From positions 1 through 20,153 of IMG/VR virus record IMGVR_UViG_3300047673_000229: 20,153 nucleotides of DNA; one strand, 5' to 3'. Below are positions 6,893 through 13,973 of this stretch, in pieces (the first letter of the stretch is position 1; each line of letters starts with the position of its first letter). The position numbers were made by a program, and so were the translations under genes. Source of the DNA: a virus. Below the pieces are notes generated by a model. That model was not told where the DNA came from. It made no database searches and was given only the letters and a program-made list of their open reading frames with translations.

Positions 6893-8139
6893 TAGTCCGC
6901 ACTTCCTGTCAGGGCTTGCGCCGCCGTACCTGCGGTGCTTCCGTAATATCGTTCCATAATTCTGATCTCATCAATGGTGAGAGCTCCGATACCGCCCGTT
7001 TCTACCGGTCCGAGCTCTTTGTAGATTGCCGCGCGCTTATCCAGCGGCAGCCGGGTGTAGTCGTCGCGGTTCAATTCGACCGACTGTCCTAACGGTAGGA
7101 ATTTGCCCGAAATCGAATCCATCACCATTTTTGATTTCGGCCGCAGGCTTGAACGGTCGTGGAAGTCGAACAAATCGGAGATGTTGCTGTAGGTCAGGCT
7201 GCCGCTGGCGCCCGCGAGCCCGACCAGAAACGGGGGGATGCCGAGCAATACGGCGATGCGCGACTCGCTGAACTGCGACAATTCCAGCAATGCCATCTCT
7301 TTGGCGTCCATGGTGCGGGCCTGATTGAGCGTCGCGCCGCCCGACACCAGTGCAGGCTGGCCGGCGTTCTTTATGCGACTCTCAATCCACCGGTCCATCA
7401 AGTCTCGGCCTTCGGTTTCAGTGATGCGCCGCTGAAGTTCCATCCAATACAGCGGTACGCCGCCTGTCTGGGCCAGTGTCGTCGTGTATTTCTGCAACAA
7501 CGCGATCGTCGTCATCCGCGCGCCCGCTATCTCGAGGGGCCCAACGCCGCGGGGGTGCGTGGTGTTGGAACTGTAGCGAATGTGCAGAATCCGGTCGGTC
7601 ACATCCTCGGCGCCGATATGGTAGATCCGCTGGCCTCTCTCCATTTCGACGGTCATCAGCCACGGGGGGATCACCCGGAACGCCACCGGATAGTTATCAC
7701 TACCCATCGACCCCCATGGCATGACGAAGGCTTCGCCCAGCTGAAAATCCCAGAACAACTGTTTGAAGAATTCCCCCCAACAGTTATAAATTGTCGGATC
7801 CGGGTTTGACATCCACGTTTTCGGCTCGATGATCCGGCCATTCTTCAGCCGGTACACCGGCATCGCCGAAACGATGTTGCTGCTCATGTCCAGGCAGGCC
7901 CAGGCGATATCGGCCAGTCTGTTGATGCCCGTATTGACCTTCCAGTCCGGGGTCTGCCAGCCGGTCGGCCAGCCATCCCACGGGCTGACAAAGGGTAGTG
8001 GCAGAGCGCGGGCCTCCACTTTGTCGCCGGTGAATTCGAGGCCGTCGGGGTCGCCCGGGTTTAAGTCCTCGGGCCCGTTATCGTTGGGGGTTGTTGGCGT
8101 GTTGTTCAGCCAGTTGATCGCGCTCGTCCAAAAGGCCAC
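6892..8139 (-). CDS. Portal protein (HK97 family)
   Basis: The 415-residue protein starts at GTG 8139 with GGAAGG about 12 nt upstream. It has the portal pattern: NRLADIAWACLDMSSNIVSA and MPVYRLKNGR (clip and stem side), FFKQLFWDFQLGEAFVMP, VIPPWLMTVE, HIRYSSNTTHPRGVGPLEIA, then ALLELSQFSESRIAVLLGIP and PPFLVGLAG. As a dodecamer it would form the DNA gate at one capsid vertex and dock terminase during packaging. It follows terminase after a 38-nt gap that holds no supported gene and directly precedes the protease. It is close to 400 residues, normal for the family. Confidence 0.92.
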   Translation of the reverse strand: MAFWTSAINWLNNTPTTPNDNGPEDLNPGDPDGLEFTGDKVEARALPLPFVSPWDGWPTGWQTPDWKVNTGINRLADIAWACLDMSSNIVSAMPVYRLKNGRIIEPKTWMSNPDPTIYNCWGEFFKQLFWDFQLGEAFVMPWGSMGSDNYPVAFRVIPPWLMTVEMERGQRIYHIGAEDVTDRILHIRYSSNTTHPRGVGPLEIAGARMTTIALLQKYTTTLAQTGGVPLYWMELQRRITETEGRDLMDRWIESRIKNAGQPALVSGGATLNQARTMDAKEMALLELSQFSESRIAVLLGIPPFLVGLAGASGSLTYSNISDLFDFHDRSSLRPKSKMVMDSISGKFLPLGQSVELNRDDYTRLPLDKRAAIYKELGPVETGGIGALTIDEIRIMERYYGSTAGTAAQALTGSAD

Positions 8140-8177
8140 TTACGCTACCAACCTTCCCGCCATCGTCCCATGATAAA

Positions 8178-10760
8178 TCACATGATGAATGGTAGGGGTT
8201 CCTCGGCCAAACCCCATCTATATAGCGCACCCGCCATGGCTACGGCCGGGCTGATGTCGATGTCGGTGTCCACCTTATCTTCGCGGCGGTCGAATGAACG
8301 TACCTCGCCTGTCTGAAGAAAACGCGATTTTGCGTTGGCCAGCGCGAACGTCAATTCTGGCTGCCCGGCATGGGCAACCGTTCCATGCTTGATGGCTTTC
8401 TGCAGATTGCCGTAGGCGGTGGACATATCGGCCTGCGACAGCGTTTTATATTCGATCATCGCTTTGGTTAAATCGGTTTCGAATACTTTGCCTGCACCCG
8501 TGATCGACACCTCGACGATGTCATGTTCCTTCATCAGCTTCTCGACCTGCTTGACCACTCCGGCGGTACCCGGGAACGACTTCGTCATCACCAGCACCCG
8601 CGCATCGTCAGCGGATGAATCCAGTGGTAGATCGGTGGCCATGCCGATCGATGCCCAGCGACCGTTGGGGCTGGCGTCGAGCACCAACACCGCGCGGTCG
8701 GGTTCTTCGGCTTCGACAACCAGATCCCCCCAGCGGCTCATGTTGAAGTCAGATTCGCTGTCTTCGTCATAGAGGCCCAGGCCCTCCCGGCGCCAGCCGT
8801 CGTCATTGAGCTTTCGACGCAGGCGCATGAACGCCTGTGCCGGTGTGCGATGTGGGTAGGACGGGTTGTGCAGCCACTGATCGCGGTCATCCAGATTGCA
8901 GCCGTTGTCAGCGCCAATCTCTGCCCACACCAGATCCTCGGTCTCGACCTGCATCGGGCCGTCAGGGCCACCTGCCCATGCCTCTTCACGGCTACGTATC
9001 CACTGCTCTGAGTTGTCCTCGGGCTTCGGCGGGGTGCCTGCATAGACGTGGATGCCCAGATTCGAGGTGTTCAGCGTGGCCAGCATGTTCTGCATTGCCC
9101 GCTCGCTCAAGATCTGGCCCTCGTCAGACATCAGAATGTCGACACCGGGAACGCCTCGACCAAACCCCCGCTCACGGGCGCCGAACAGGATGCGTGAACC
9201 ATTATGGAATTCAACAGCTTCATCCCCGGAACCGGTAAGCACCCGCTTGATGAGCGGCTTCACCTTCGCGCGGGCGGCGAACGCCTGCATCGATTGGAAT
9301 GTCTCTTCGTGCGTGTTGTGGGTTGGTATCAGATCGCGTCCAGCAAGGAATAAACCATCGTCTGCTGCGACCTTGATGCAACGTACCGGCCGAGACGCTA
9401 CCGGCTGAATCGAATCGATGGTGGTAGTGAATCGCCCATTGTTGTTATCAACTTCGCCGACTCGAACAGCCTTACGCTGCAATCGAAATGGCACCATTCC
9501 GTCAGACTGTTTTGGTGTGAAGGTTACCCGCCATACCGGACCATGTTTCTGTTCGTTCAGCCTTGCCTTATCCTCGATAATCGTGGCTCGCCAACCGAGC
9601 GACCGGGCAAGAAACAGGACGGATTCGCTAAGCTGCCGAGTCGTCGATGTGAAGTAGGCATTTCCCTGAGCGTTGATACTTCCATCGGTGTCCATCAGCC
9701 CTTGTAGTAGCGCCAAGCGCTGGGATGTCGCGGCGGTGAGGTATTCGTCGGGGACATGCTTGTTCCCTAAGACGCCGATCGCCGTTAGCTTTCCGGCCAG
9801 GGAGCGAGACAGATGACCAGCATTGCCTGGTGCTTTGATGGCAATACGCCATGCTCGGTTAGCGGGTTTCCGAGCGACGGTCAGGTACCCCGTCTTACCG
9901 ATTTCGGTGCACCAATGGGTCAGATCTTCAGTCGCGCATGTTAGACAAGCGGCCGTGCTACTGCCGTCTCCAAGCCATGCCCCCAGCAAGTATGGATCGA
10001 CAGACAATTGGCGTTCTGGCAGGTCAGCTAAGCATTTCTGTTGCGGCAATGCGAATCGGTTACGCCCTCGGGGCGACTTCAGGCCAGCATCGTGCATGGC
10101 TTTCGTGGTCAGGACTACAGGCGGTCCCTGCCAGCGACGGCGATTCGGCGGGGAGCCGGACGAAAGTTTGTAGTTGGCGTCCGTGACAGTCCAGAGATGG
10201 CCGGCATCTGCAATTAACGATCGCCCGTCGCTCATTTGAACTTCGTAGCAGTCGTTGCCGATCATCACATCCTTGACGGCTTCTACCGCAACAGTCGCAC
10301 CGGAAGGATGAAAAATTTCATCCCCCACGCGAATGTCAGCCATAGTCGTCCACCCACGGTTGGCCGTTAGAATCTCAGTGCTGCAATCCAAGGCTTTCGA
10401 GTGATGCGCGGACCAAATAGTCAGTAGGCCAGGGTATTTGACACTCAAGCCGAAGAATGCGCTGGCGAAAAAGTAGGTCTTTCCAACCTGGCGCATTGCC
10501 GAAAGATGAAAGCCGCCCACAGTGTGGACGATGATGTTCTCGGCATCTTTAGCCAGTAGTAGTTGTCCAAGGCCGTGCTGCCAGCCGTCGAACTCGATAC
10601 CCATCTGGTCGCGGCAGATCACATTGGCGATGTGATCCCACTCAGACGAGACGATCCGTGATTTCGGATAGGCCAGTTTCTTGGTGACCTCCGATAGTCG
10701 GCGCTTAGACCGATCGGGGATCCCAGCCGCCCGCGGGCGAGTCAGTGTTGGTGTTGCCAC
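8178..10760 (-). CDS. Terminase large subunit, interrupted by an intein
   Basis: The 860-residue precursor has 503 residues of terminase once the intein (126-482) is removed. The ATPase part carries a Walker A-like SAMRQVGKT (87-95), Walker B VDILMSDEG (540-548) and a coupling motif YAGTPP (573-578). The nuclease part carries LVLDASPNG (692-700) and DTDIDISPAVAMAGALYRWG (831-850), the acidic patch pattern of RNase H-like terminase nucleases. It packages DNA into the prohead and cuts it. GTG 10760 lies 56 nt inside the upstream gene, with GGAGGGCAGG at the right distance, and the downstream ATPase N-terminus reads well from there. An HNH gene shares the operon. The intein lies between Walker A and Walker B, so splicing must occur for activity. 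Confidence 0.95.
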   Translation of the reverse strand: MATPTLTRPRAAGIPDRSKRRLSEVTKKLAYPKSRIVSSEWDHIANVICRDQMGIEFDGWQHGLGQLLLAKDAENIIVHTVGGFHLSAMRQVGKTYFFASAFFGLSVKYPGLLTIWSAHHSKALDCSTEILTANRGWTTMADIRVGDEIFHPSGATVAVEAVKDVMIGNDCYEVQMSDGRSLIADAGHLWTVTDANYKLSSGSPPNRRRWQGPPVVLTTKAMHDAGLKSPRGRNRFALPQQKCLADLPERQLSVDPYLLGAWLGDGSSTAACLTCATEDLTHWCTEIGKTGYLTVARKPANRAWRIAIKAPGNAGHLSRSLAGKLTAIGVLGNKHVPDEYLTAATSQRLALLQGLMDTDGSINAQGNAYFTSTTRQLSESVLFLARSLGWRATIIEDKARLNEQKHGPVWRVTFTPKQSDGMVPFRLQRKAVRVGEVDNNNGRFTTTIDSIQPVASRPVRCIKVAADDGLFLAGRDLIPTHNTHEETFQSMQAFAARAKVKPLIKRVLTGSGDEAVEFHNGSRILFGARERGFGRGVPGVDILMSDEGQILSERAMQNMLATLNTSNLGIHVYAGTPPKPEDNSEQWIRSREEAWAGGPDGPMQVETEDLVWAEIGADNGCNLDDRDQWLHNPSYPHRTPAQAFMRLRRKLNDDGWRREGLGLYDEDSESDFNMSRWGDLVVEAEEPDRAVLVLDASPNGRWASIGMATDLPLDSSADDARVLVMTKSFPGTAGVVKQVEKLMKEHDIVEVSITGAGKVFETDLTKAMIEYKTLSQADMSTAYGNLQKAIKHGTVAHAGQPELTFALANAKSRFLQTGEVRSFDRREDKVDTDIDISPAVAMAGALYRWGLAEEPLPFIM
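9315..10385 (-). mobile_element. LAGLIDADG homing-endonuclease intein in terminase
   Basis: Residues C126 to N482 of the terminase frame form a 357-residue intein. The N-terminal splice block is CSTEILTANRGWTTMADIRV, starting with the nucleophilic Cys. Block B contains SLIADAGHLWTV. The two dodecapeptides are DPYLLGAWLGDGS (256-268) and LLQGLMDTDGSI (351-362), so the homing endonuclease appears intact. The C-terminal end is RCIKVAADDGLFLAGRDLIP then THN, followed by Thr483 as the C-extein nucleophile. Flanking exteins read SKALD / THEETF. The coding frame runs through without interruption. Splicing should restore the ATPase domain. Confidence 0.95.
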
Positions 10761-11055
10761 TGTTATTGATCCTGCCCTCCTGACGCTGTCTTTCCTCCAT
10801 GCTAGTGACCTCCGCGGAGAACTGTTGCAGCCGGTTGGTTAGCGCAGCTACATCCCGCGCTGCACAATCAGGGTCCATTACATGCTGGTGGATCTTCTGC
10901 AACGCTGCCCGCATCATCGCCAGATGGTCGTTGTCGGTGGTGAGCCAGCCACCATTGTCGAGCTCGGCGGTCAGCGCATTGCACGCCTTCACCAGCACCT
11001 TGTGATCCTTGATGAACGGGTCTAGCGCCTTGGCGATCACTTCGTATGCGCTCAT
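10705..11055 (-). CDS. Probable terminase small subunit
   Basis: This 116-residue, mostly helical protein lies directly before the large subunit and overlaps it by 56 nt. The segment DCAARDVAALTNRLQQFSAEV (residues about 64-84) matches the pattern RDLAALxRRLxxIxxEI found near the end of many actinophage small terminase proteins, and the N-terminus (MSAYEVIAKALDPFIKDHKV) is helical. No obvious helix-turn-helix was seen. The small subunit recognises the packaging site on phage DNA and activates the large subunit. The start overlaps the previous stop (ATGA). The assignment rests on position and this pattern. Confidence 0.55.
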   Translation of the reverse strand: MSAYEVIAKALDPFIKDHKVLVKACNALTAELDNGGWLTTDNDHLAMMRAALQKIHQHVMDPDCAARDVAALTNRLQQFSAEVTSMEERQRQEGRINNSGNTNTDSPAGGWDPRSV

Positions 11056-11405
11056 TGTTGCAACCTTTCGTATGCGGCGTTAATCCATGCCTGTGCCACC
11101 GATCGGCACGACGTGTAGCGCGGGTTCTCTTTGGTGGTGCGACGTAAATCGTTGAGCGCCATCACAGTGTTGTGAAATGTCTGTTCGTCGCCGATGGTGG
11201 CCGTTGACGAATTGGCTGGCGTGCCGTCGGCCGACGGCGTTAGCTTGTCGTTAATCTCCTGCAGCAGGGAAATCTGTGTTCGGGTATATGCCTTCAGGTC
11301 ACCATTGTGAAATGCCAGCACCCCTAACTGGATGATGAGCACTACAGCACAGGCCAGCACCAGCGACAGCAAGGCGACGATAGCGATGATCATGATGTGT
11401 TGCAT
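11052..11405 (-). CDS. Single-pass membrane protein, 117 aa
   Basis: Residues 2-31 (IIAIVALLSLVLACAVVLII region) form one strong transmembrane helix at the N-terminus. The rest is a soluble helical domain: KAYTRTQISLLQEINDKL, a Thr/Ser/Ala linker, then QTFHNTVMALNDLRRTTKEN and a C-terminal helix AQAWINAAYERLQQ. Topology is probably N-out or N-in with a cytoplasmic coil; this cannot be decided. It overlaps both neighbours (16 nt upstream gene, 4 nt downstream). Function unknown; a role at the host membrane is inferred only from the helix. Confidence 0.7.
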   Translation of the reverse strand: MQHIMIIAIVALLSLVLACAVVLIIQLGVLAFHNGDLKAYTRTQISLLQEINDKLTPSADGTPANSSTATIGDEQTFHNTVMALNDLRRTTKENPRYTSCRSVAQAWINAAYERLQQ

Positions 11406-11599
11406 TCTGGACAGATGTGCCGACCATCGATAATCTGCCAGCCATTCTCGCGGATGACCCGGTCAACCATGACTGGATCGCGAAGTGAATCCCAGCCGTG
11501 CAGTCCGTGTGCGATGTATTGGGTGCCACATGCGTCACACTGAATCCTCGGTGTCCATAGGTACAGGAAATGCTCGATGCCTATGACAATGCCCCTCAT
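11390..11599 (-). CDS. Zinc-ribbon-like small protein, 69 aa
   Basis: Contains CDACG (residues 21-25) and CPEC (63-66), a pair of CxxC motifs about 38 residues apart, consistent with a zinc ribbon. The segment between them has GWDSLRDPVMVDRVIRENGW, a helical stretch. ATG 11599 overlaps the HNH gene stop by 4 nt (ATGA), and its end overlaps the next gene by 16 nt. The family is not recognised. Being coupled to an HNH nuclease gene, it may assist DNA handling, but this is a guess. Confidence 0.6.
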   Translation of the reverse strand: MRGIVIGIEHFLYLWTPRIQCDACGTQYIAHGLHGWDSLRDPVMVDRVIRENGWQIIDGRHICPECNTS

Positions 11600-11937
11600 T
11601 TGAAGAATCCCAACGCATTTGACGTCCGGACCACCCGTACGCGCCGCCTTAGCGCTTCAGCTTCCAGCTTGGCGCGCAACCGCGGAATCAGTTGCGGCAG
11701 TGTGTGGCGCCGGGCCCGATTACAGTAGTTGCACGCCGGACGCCAATTACCCGGATCATCAGCCAGATCGGGCCGGTAATACTGTGGCCAGTAGTGATCG
11801 ATCGACGTGGCGGCAATAGTGCAGCGCGGGAAGCGAAGCCAGCATGTCTTGCCTGCGCAAAACTGCTTCGTCACCCGCGTCCATTCACGACTGCCGCCGC
11901 GGGCGCTGATCATCGGCTTACGACGACGGCGGGTCAC
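11596..11937 (-). CDS. HNH endonuclease near terminase
   Basis: The 113-residue basic protein has the HNH signature: CAGKTCWLRFPRC (first cysteines), SIDHYWPQ (the D-H pair of the active site), then DDPGNWRPACNYCNRARR (Asn and zinc-binding cysteines). HNH proteins of this size adjacent to terminase genes are part of the packaging machinery in many phages and nick or cut DNA at the packaging site together with the terminase. It starts at GTG 11937, which overlaps the previous TGA (GTGA). The C-terminal half is Arg-rich (LRAKLEAEALRRRVRVVRTS). The family call is strong; the packaging role is inferred from position. Confidence 0.88.
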   Translation of the reverse strand: MTRRRRKPMISARGGSREWTRVTKQFCAGKTCWLRFPRCTIAATSIDHYWPQYYRPDLADDPGNWRPACNYCNRARRHTLPQLIPRLRAKLEAEALRRRVRVVRTSNALGFFK

Positions 11938-12212
11938 AGCAGGACCGCTCTGAAGTTGTCATCGAAAACGGGAGAGATGACTTGGAAACATATGTTGCAA
12001 AAACTGCCGGCGTGCAATGTGAGATCGACTGTGTTGCTGTACTTCTCATCATAATGTGCCTGGCAGTAAAACTTGCCCCTATTAGGGCAGCCCCCGTTGC
12101 TGGTGTGCGCCAAAATCACGAACGCAATCGAGGGGCTGCCACAGTTGTCGCACGATCGCTGGAATTCGCAATCGCTCAGGGTGACAGCTGTCGTTGCCGG
12201 CTTATCGCTCAC
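11934..12212 (-). CDS. Cysteine-rich protein with two CxxC pairs, 92 aa
   Basis: The 92-residue product has CDNCG (21-25), a middle GGCPNRGKFYCQAHYDEKY (Cys and His), and CNICF (72-76). That could build one or two zinc sites, as in small treble-clef or ribbon proteins. GTG 12212 has a strong ribosome site (AGGAGGAG) lying inside the tiny gene upstream and overlaps its stop (GTGA). No family is recognised. It precedes the HNH gene in the operon. Confidence 0.6.
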   Translation of the reverse strand: MSDKPATTAVTLSDCEFQRSCDNCGSPSIAFVILAHTSNGGCPNRGKFYCQAHYDEKYSNTVDLTLHAGSFCNICFQVISPVFDDNFRAVLL

Positions 12213-12316
12213 TGCTCCTCCTGTATCTCCACCAGCTGCTCCAATAGTCTTCGGATAGCGGTTAATTCGTCTTTGAAATCGGCGATGTCTTTAGAGAAGT
12301 CGGGTATAGAGAACAT
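12209..12316 (-). CDS. 35-residue helical microprotein
   Basis: ATG 12316 overlaps the previous stop (ATGA at 12316-12313) and the frame ends at a TGA (12209-12211), itself part of a GTGA overlap with the next gene. The product (starts MFSIPDFSKDIADFKDEL, ends LLEQLVEIQEEQ) is a heptad-like amphipathic helix with Leu/Ile spacing, likely a coiled coil. Both boundaries being exact 4-bp overlaps, and its 3' end carrying the next gene's ribosome site, argue that it is real and translated. Function unknown. Confidence 0.6.
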   Translation of the reverse strand: MFSIPDFSKDIADFKDELTAIRRLLEQLVEIQEEQ

Positions 12317-12558
12317 CACGACGCCTCATATCTGACCGACATATCCCAGCCGTAGGACCGTGTCGTCACGCTAATTTCGGTGCTGCGCTTTTGCATCACC
12401 GCATCGGCGAACGCAATCAAAATCGACTTCAGCCACGGTTTCGGTGTGGCGTTCGGATTGATTGCATCCTTGAACATGCTGGGCGGCTTGGCAGCCCACT
12501 GATCGGTGTTGCCGTTGAATTCGACATTGCCGTCGATTTCGATTTTCACGTTGACCAC
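12316..12558 (-). CDS. Small beta-rich unknown protein, about 80 aa
   Basis: Three starts are possible: ATG 12579, GTG 12558 and GTG 12549. GTG 12558 is chosen because GGAGGG lies 7 nt upstream; GTG 12549 would make a 4-bp GTGA overlap with the previous gene. From 12558 the product begins VNVKIEIDGNVEFNGNT, an alternating strand pattern, followed by a helix (PKPWLKSILIAFADAVMQK) and a final strand pair (STEISVTTRSYGWDMSVRY). The family is not recognised. Its stop overlaps the next start (ATGA). Confidence 0.55.
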   Translation of the reverse strand: MVNVKIEIDGNVEFNGNTDQWAAKPPSMFKDAINPNATPKPWLKSILIAFADAVMQKRSTEISVTTRSYGWDMSVRYEAS

Positions 12559-12689
12559 GGTTGATCCCTCCATTCGCATTTAGCCCACCACGGCGGCGCT
12601 GTGATGGACACCTTAAGAACGGTATAACCGGCCCGTTCCAAGAGCAGGCGGGCCGCATCAATCTCGTGTTGGGTTGGCTCAGGCGCCAT
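12546..12689 (-). CDS. 47-residue protein with a MAPEPT start
   Basis: ATG 12689 has GGAGG 7 nt upstream and overlaps the preceding stop by 11 nt. The product starts MAPEPTQHEIDAARLLLERA and ends with an aromatic-rich tail (PPWWAKCEWRDQPW). It contains a predicted amphipathic helix then a strand (GYTVLKVSITA). Its start lies in a diverged copy of the junction module that recurs in the next genes upstream. The stop overlaps the following gene's start region. Function unknown. Confidence 0.55.
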   Translation of the reverse strand: MAPEPTQHEIDAARLLLERAGYTVLKVSITAPPWWAKCEWRDQPWST

Positions 12690-12921
12690 CAATCGCCTCC
12701 ATCACATATTTCTGCGAGTTCTGCAGCGCGAACTTCAAACCCAATACCACCGTTATCTGCTGCTCACTCAACTCGCCAGAATCAACCAGTGCGGTAGCCA
12801 TATCTTCCGCCGCTTGTAGGCCCTTGCAGAAACCACGATTCCATTGCTCCATCAGGCCAGCGGAGATCTGCCGCTGAAGATTCTCAAGAGGCTGCTGTGT
12901 TGGTTCAGGCTCAGACACCAT
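12679..12921 (-). CDS. Small helical protein of the MVSE family, 80 aa
   Basis: The start is taken at ATG 12921, because the sequence around it (MVSEPEPTQQ) repeats at the next gene's start; an earlier in-frame ATG would add 24 residues of junction-derived sequence. The body is helical (LENLQRQISAGLMEQWNRGF, then EDMATALVDSGELSEQQ). The end (YVMEAIDGA) sits inside the next gene's start. A ribosome site is poor (AGGTGG three bases before the ATG), so translation probably depends on the preceding gene, whose stop is 7 nt away. Function unknown. Confidence 0.6.
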   Translation of the reverse strand: MVSEPEPTQQPLENLQRQISAGLMEQWNRGFCKGLQAAEDMATALVDSGELSEQQITVVLGLKFALQNSQKYVMEAIDGA

Positions 12922-12928
12922 CAGCCAC
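12897..12928 (-). repeat. Junction module of the leftward small genes, copy 2
   Basis: These 32 bp match 13166-13197 with two mismatches, and 13382-13405 (24 bp) with one over most of its length; 12673-12690 is a diverged relative. Each copy holds the start of a gene (MVSE in the leftward sense) and, at three sites, the final codons of the preceding gene (ADGV or IDGA then stop). Confidence 0.85.
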
Positions 12929-13189
12929 CTAGAAACGCATTTGTTCATCGAAAGCGGCGATCTGCTCGTCTTCCCAGTCATCCAACCCCTCACAGAGCTT
13001 CGTCATCTCAAGTAGCTGGTCACACACCTTTGCTATGAGCGGAAACAGTTCCGTCTCAATCTTGTATTGGGCAGCCATCATGTCGGCTTGAATCTTCATC
13101 ACTGAGCGCCAGATAGCGTCCTCAATGACTTCTTTGGCGCGCTCAATGACCTCGTCGCCGTCTGGTGTTGGTTCAGACTCAGACACCAT
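12929..13189 (-). CDS. Small helical protein of the MVSE family, 86 aa
   Basis: From ATG 13189 the product starts MVSESEPTPDGDEVIERAKE and is almost wholly helical, with a long heptad-like middle (IQADMMAAQYKIETELFPLI) and an acidic end (EGLDDWEDEQIAAFDEQMRF). The ATG lies 11 nt inside the end of the preceding gene, a geometry repeated at two other junctions in this array. A coiled-coil or antiparallel helix pair is likely. No family known. The longer frame upstream (to 13258) is the reading of the preceding gene's end in another frame. Confidence 0.6.
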   Translation of the reverse strand: MVSESEPTPDGDEVIERAKEVIEDAIWRSVMKIQADMMAAQYKIETELFPLIAKVCDQLLEMTKLCEGLDDWEDEQIAAFDEQMRF

Positions 13190-13197
13190 CAGCCGCC
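13166..13197 (-). repeat. Junction module of the leftward small genes, copy 3
   Basis: Same module as 12897-12928, here with an intact ATG and an 11-nt overlap of the neighbouring genes. Confidence 0.85.
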
Positions 13198-13394
13198 AAT
13201 ACAAACGGCGTGCCTGCATCGGCGAATGCTGTCCTGATGTGCATATCAACCCATGCAACGGTGCCGGGCGCTTTACTCAGCCATGTGTTGCTCGCCTCGC
13301 CCCACTTGAACAAATAGCCCGTGTGAGACTGCCACACCTGACTGCGTTGATTCACGCCCAACGCAATCCTGGTTTCGATCCCAGACTCAGACAC
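13179..13394 (-). CDS. Small protein with GTG start and shared ETRIALG module, 71 aa
   Basis: The start codon expected from the repeated junction is ACG here (13397-13395) instead of ATG, so GTG at 13394 is the likely start. The product begins VSESGIETRIALGVNQRSQV, then has a strand-rich middle (HTGYLFKWGEASNTWLSKAP) and ends AGTPFVLAADGV. ETRIALG is encoded by a module also present, on the other strand, at 16682-16703. The stop overlaps the next gene by 11 nt. Function unknown. The much longer frame back to 13595 lies antisense-like within the preceding gene and is discounted. Confidence 0.5.
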   Translation of the reverse strand: MSESGIETRIALGVNQRSQVWQSHTGYLFKWGEASNTWLSKAPGTVAWVDMHIRTAFADAGTPFVLAADGV

Positions 13395-13405
13395 CGTCAG
13401 CCACC
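13382..13405 (-). repeat. Junction module copy 4, with ACG in place of ATG
   Basis: Same module; the codon matching ATG in the other copies is ACG (13397-13395), and GTG (13394-13392) directly follows it. Confidence 0.75.
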
Positions 13406-13707
13406 TTCGCGCGTAGTCGGCGGATCTCAGCGATAAGCGCGTGGATAACGCACCGCTCGGTGTAGTTCTGATCCCAACTCTCATAGATCGGGATAGCCCC
13501 AGCTGGTTCGCCCTCGCCACAGACGTCGCTGGTGTAGCCGAGCAGTGTGCTGCGTTCAGGGTCATAACCCGACATGAAGTCAAGGAACTGCGCAAGGGTG
13601 AACTCGCCGCCCACGAGTTTGCCGCTGTCGCCGCGACAGGTGTTCAAAGCATGCTCCAATTGGGTGAGTGTGAACTCATCGGTAGGGAATGGGGGGAGAT
13701 CGCTCAC
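13387..13707 (-). CDS. Unknown acidic protein ending RRLRAKVADGV, 106 aa
   Basis: GTG 13707 overlaps the preceding TGA (GTGA). The product (MSDLPPFPTDEFTLTQLEHA, GGEFTLAQFLDFMSGYDPE, then AIPIYESWDQNYTERCVIHA) has a repeated EFTLxQ phrase at residues about 11-16 and 35-40, each leading into a helix. It ends with a basic helix and the ADGV-stop that belongs to the junction module. The family is not recognised. It may act as a small protein-binding module; this is speculation. Confidence 0.6.
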   Translation of the reverse strand: MSDLPPFPTDEFTLTQLEHALNTCRGDSGKLVGGEFTLAQFLDFMSGYDPERSTLLGYTSDVCGEGEPAGAIPIYESWDQNYTERCVIHALIAEIRRLRAKVADGV

Positions 13708-13973
13708 ACTTCCCTCTTCACGTTGAAGTTGCGATCACCAGACAACGAGTTGTCCACAACGATCGTCAGTGTCGGTTCCGGGTAGATATCAGTTGCAACA
13801 GCTTGGCGAAACTTCACTTGGCGGCCCTTCTCGGGGTGATCCCATACCTCGGTAACAATGACAACCTGGCGTGCATTGCCGACCTCGAGGCGCACAGCAT
13901 CGCCAGCCTTCACATCGTCGATAGATGCCTGCTCGCCGACGACGTTCCAAAACTCGGTGTTGGCGTTAGGCAT
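13704..13973 (-). CDS. Small beta-barrel-like unknown protein, 89 aa
   Basis: ATG 13973 overlaps the preceding gene's end by 8 nt. The product has alternating strands with Val/Arg/Lys pattern: VKAGDAVRLEVGNARQVVIV, VTEVWDHPEKGRQVKFRQA, then TLTIVVDNSLSGD. This layout suits a small OB/SH3-like barrel. No cysteine or catalytic motif. Its stop forms a 4-bp overlap with the next gene. Function unknown. Confidence 0.6.
   Translation of the reverse strand: MPNANTEFWNVVGEQASIDDVKAGDAVRLEVGNARQVVIVTEVWDHPEKGRQVKFRQAVATDIYPEPTLTIVVDNSLSGDRNFNVKREV

Noticed and set aside
7159-7809. Plus-strand frame of 216 aa opposite portal
   Set aside because: Antisense to the portal gene; no start signal.
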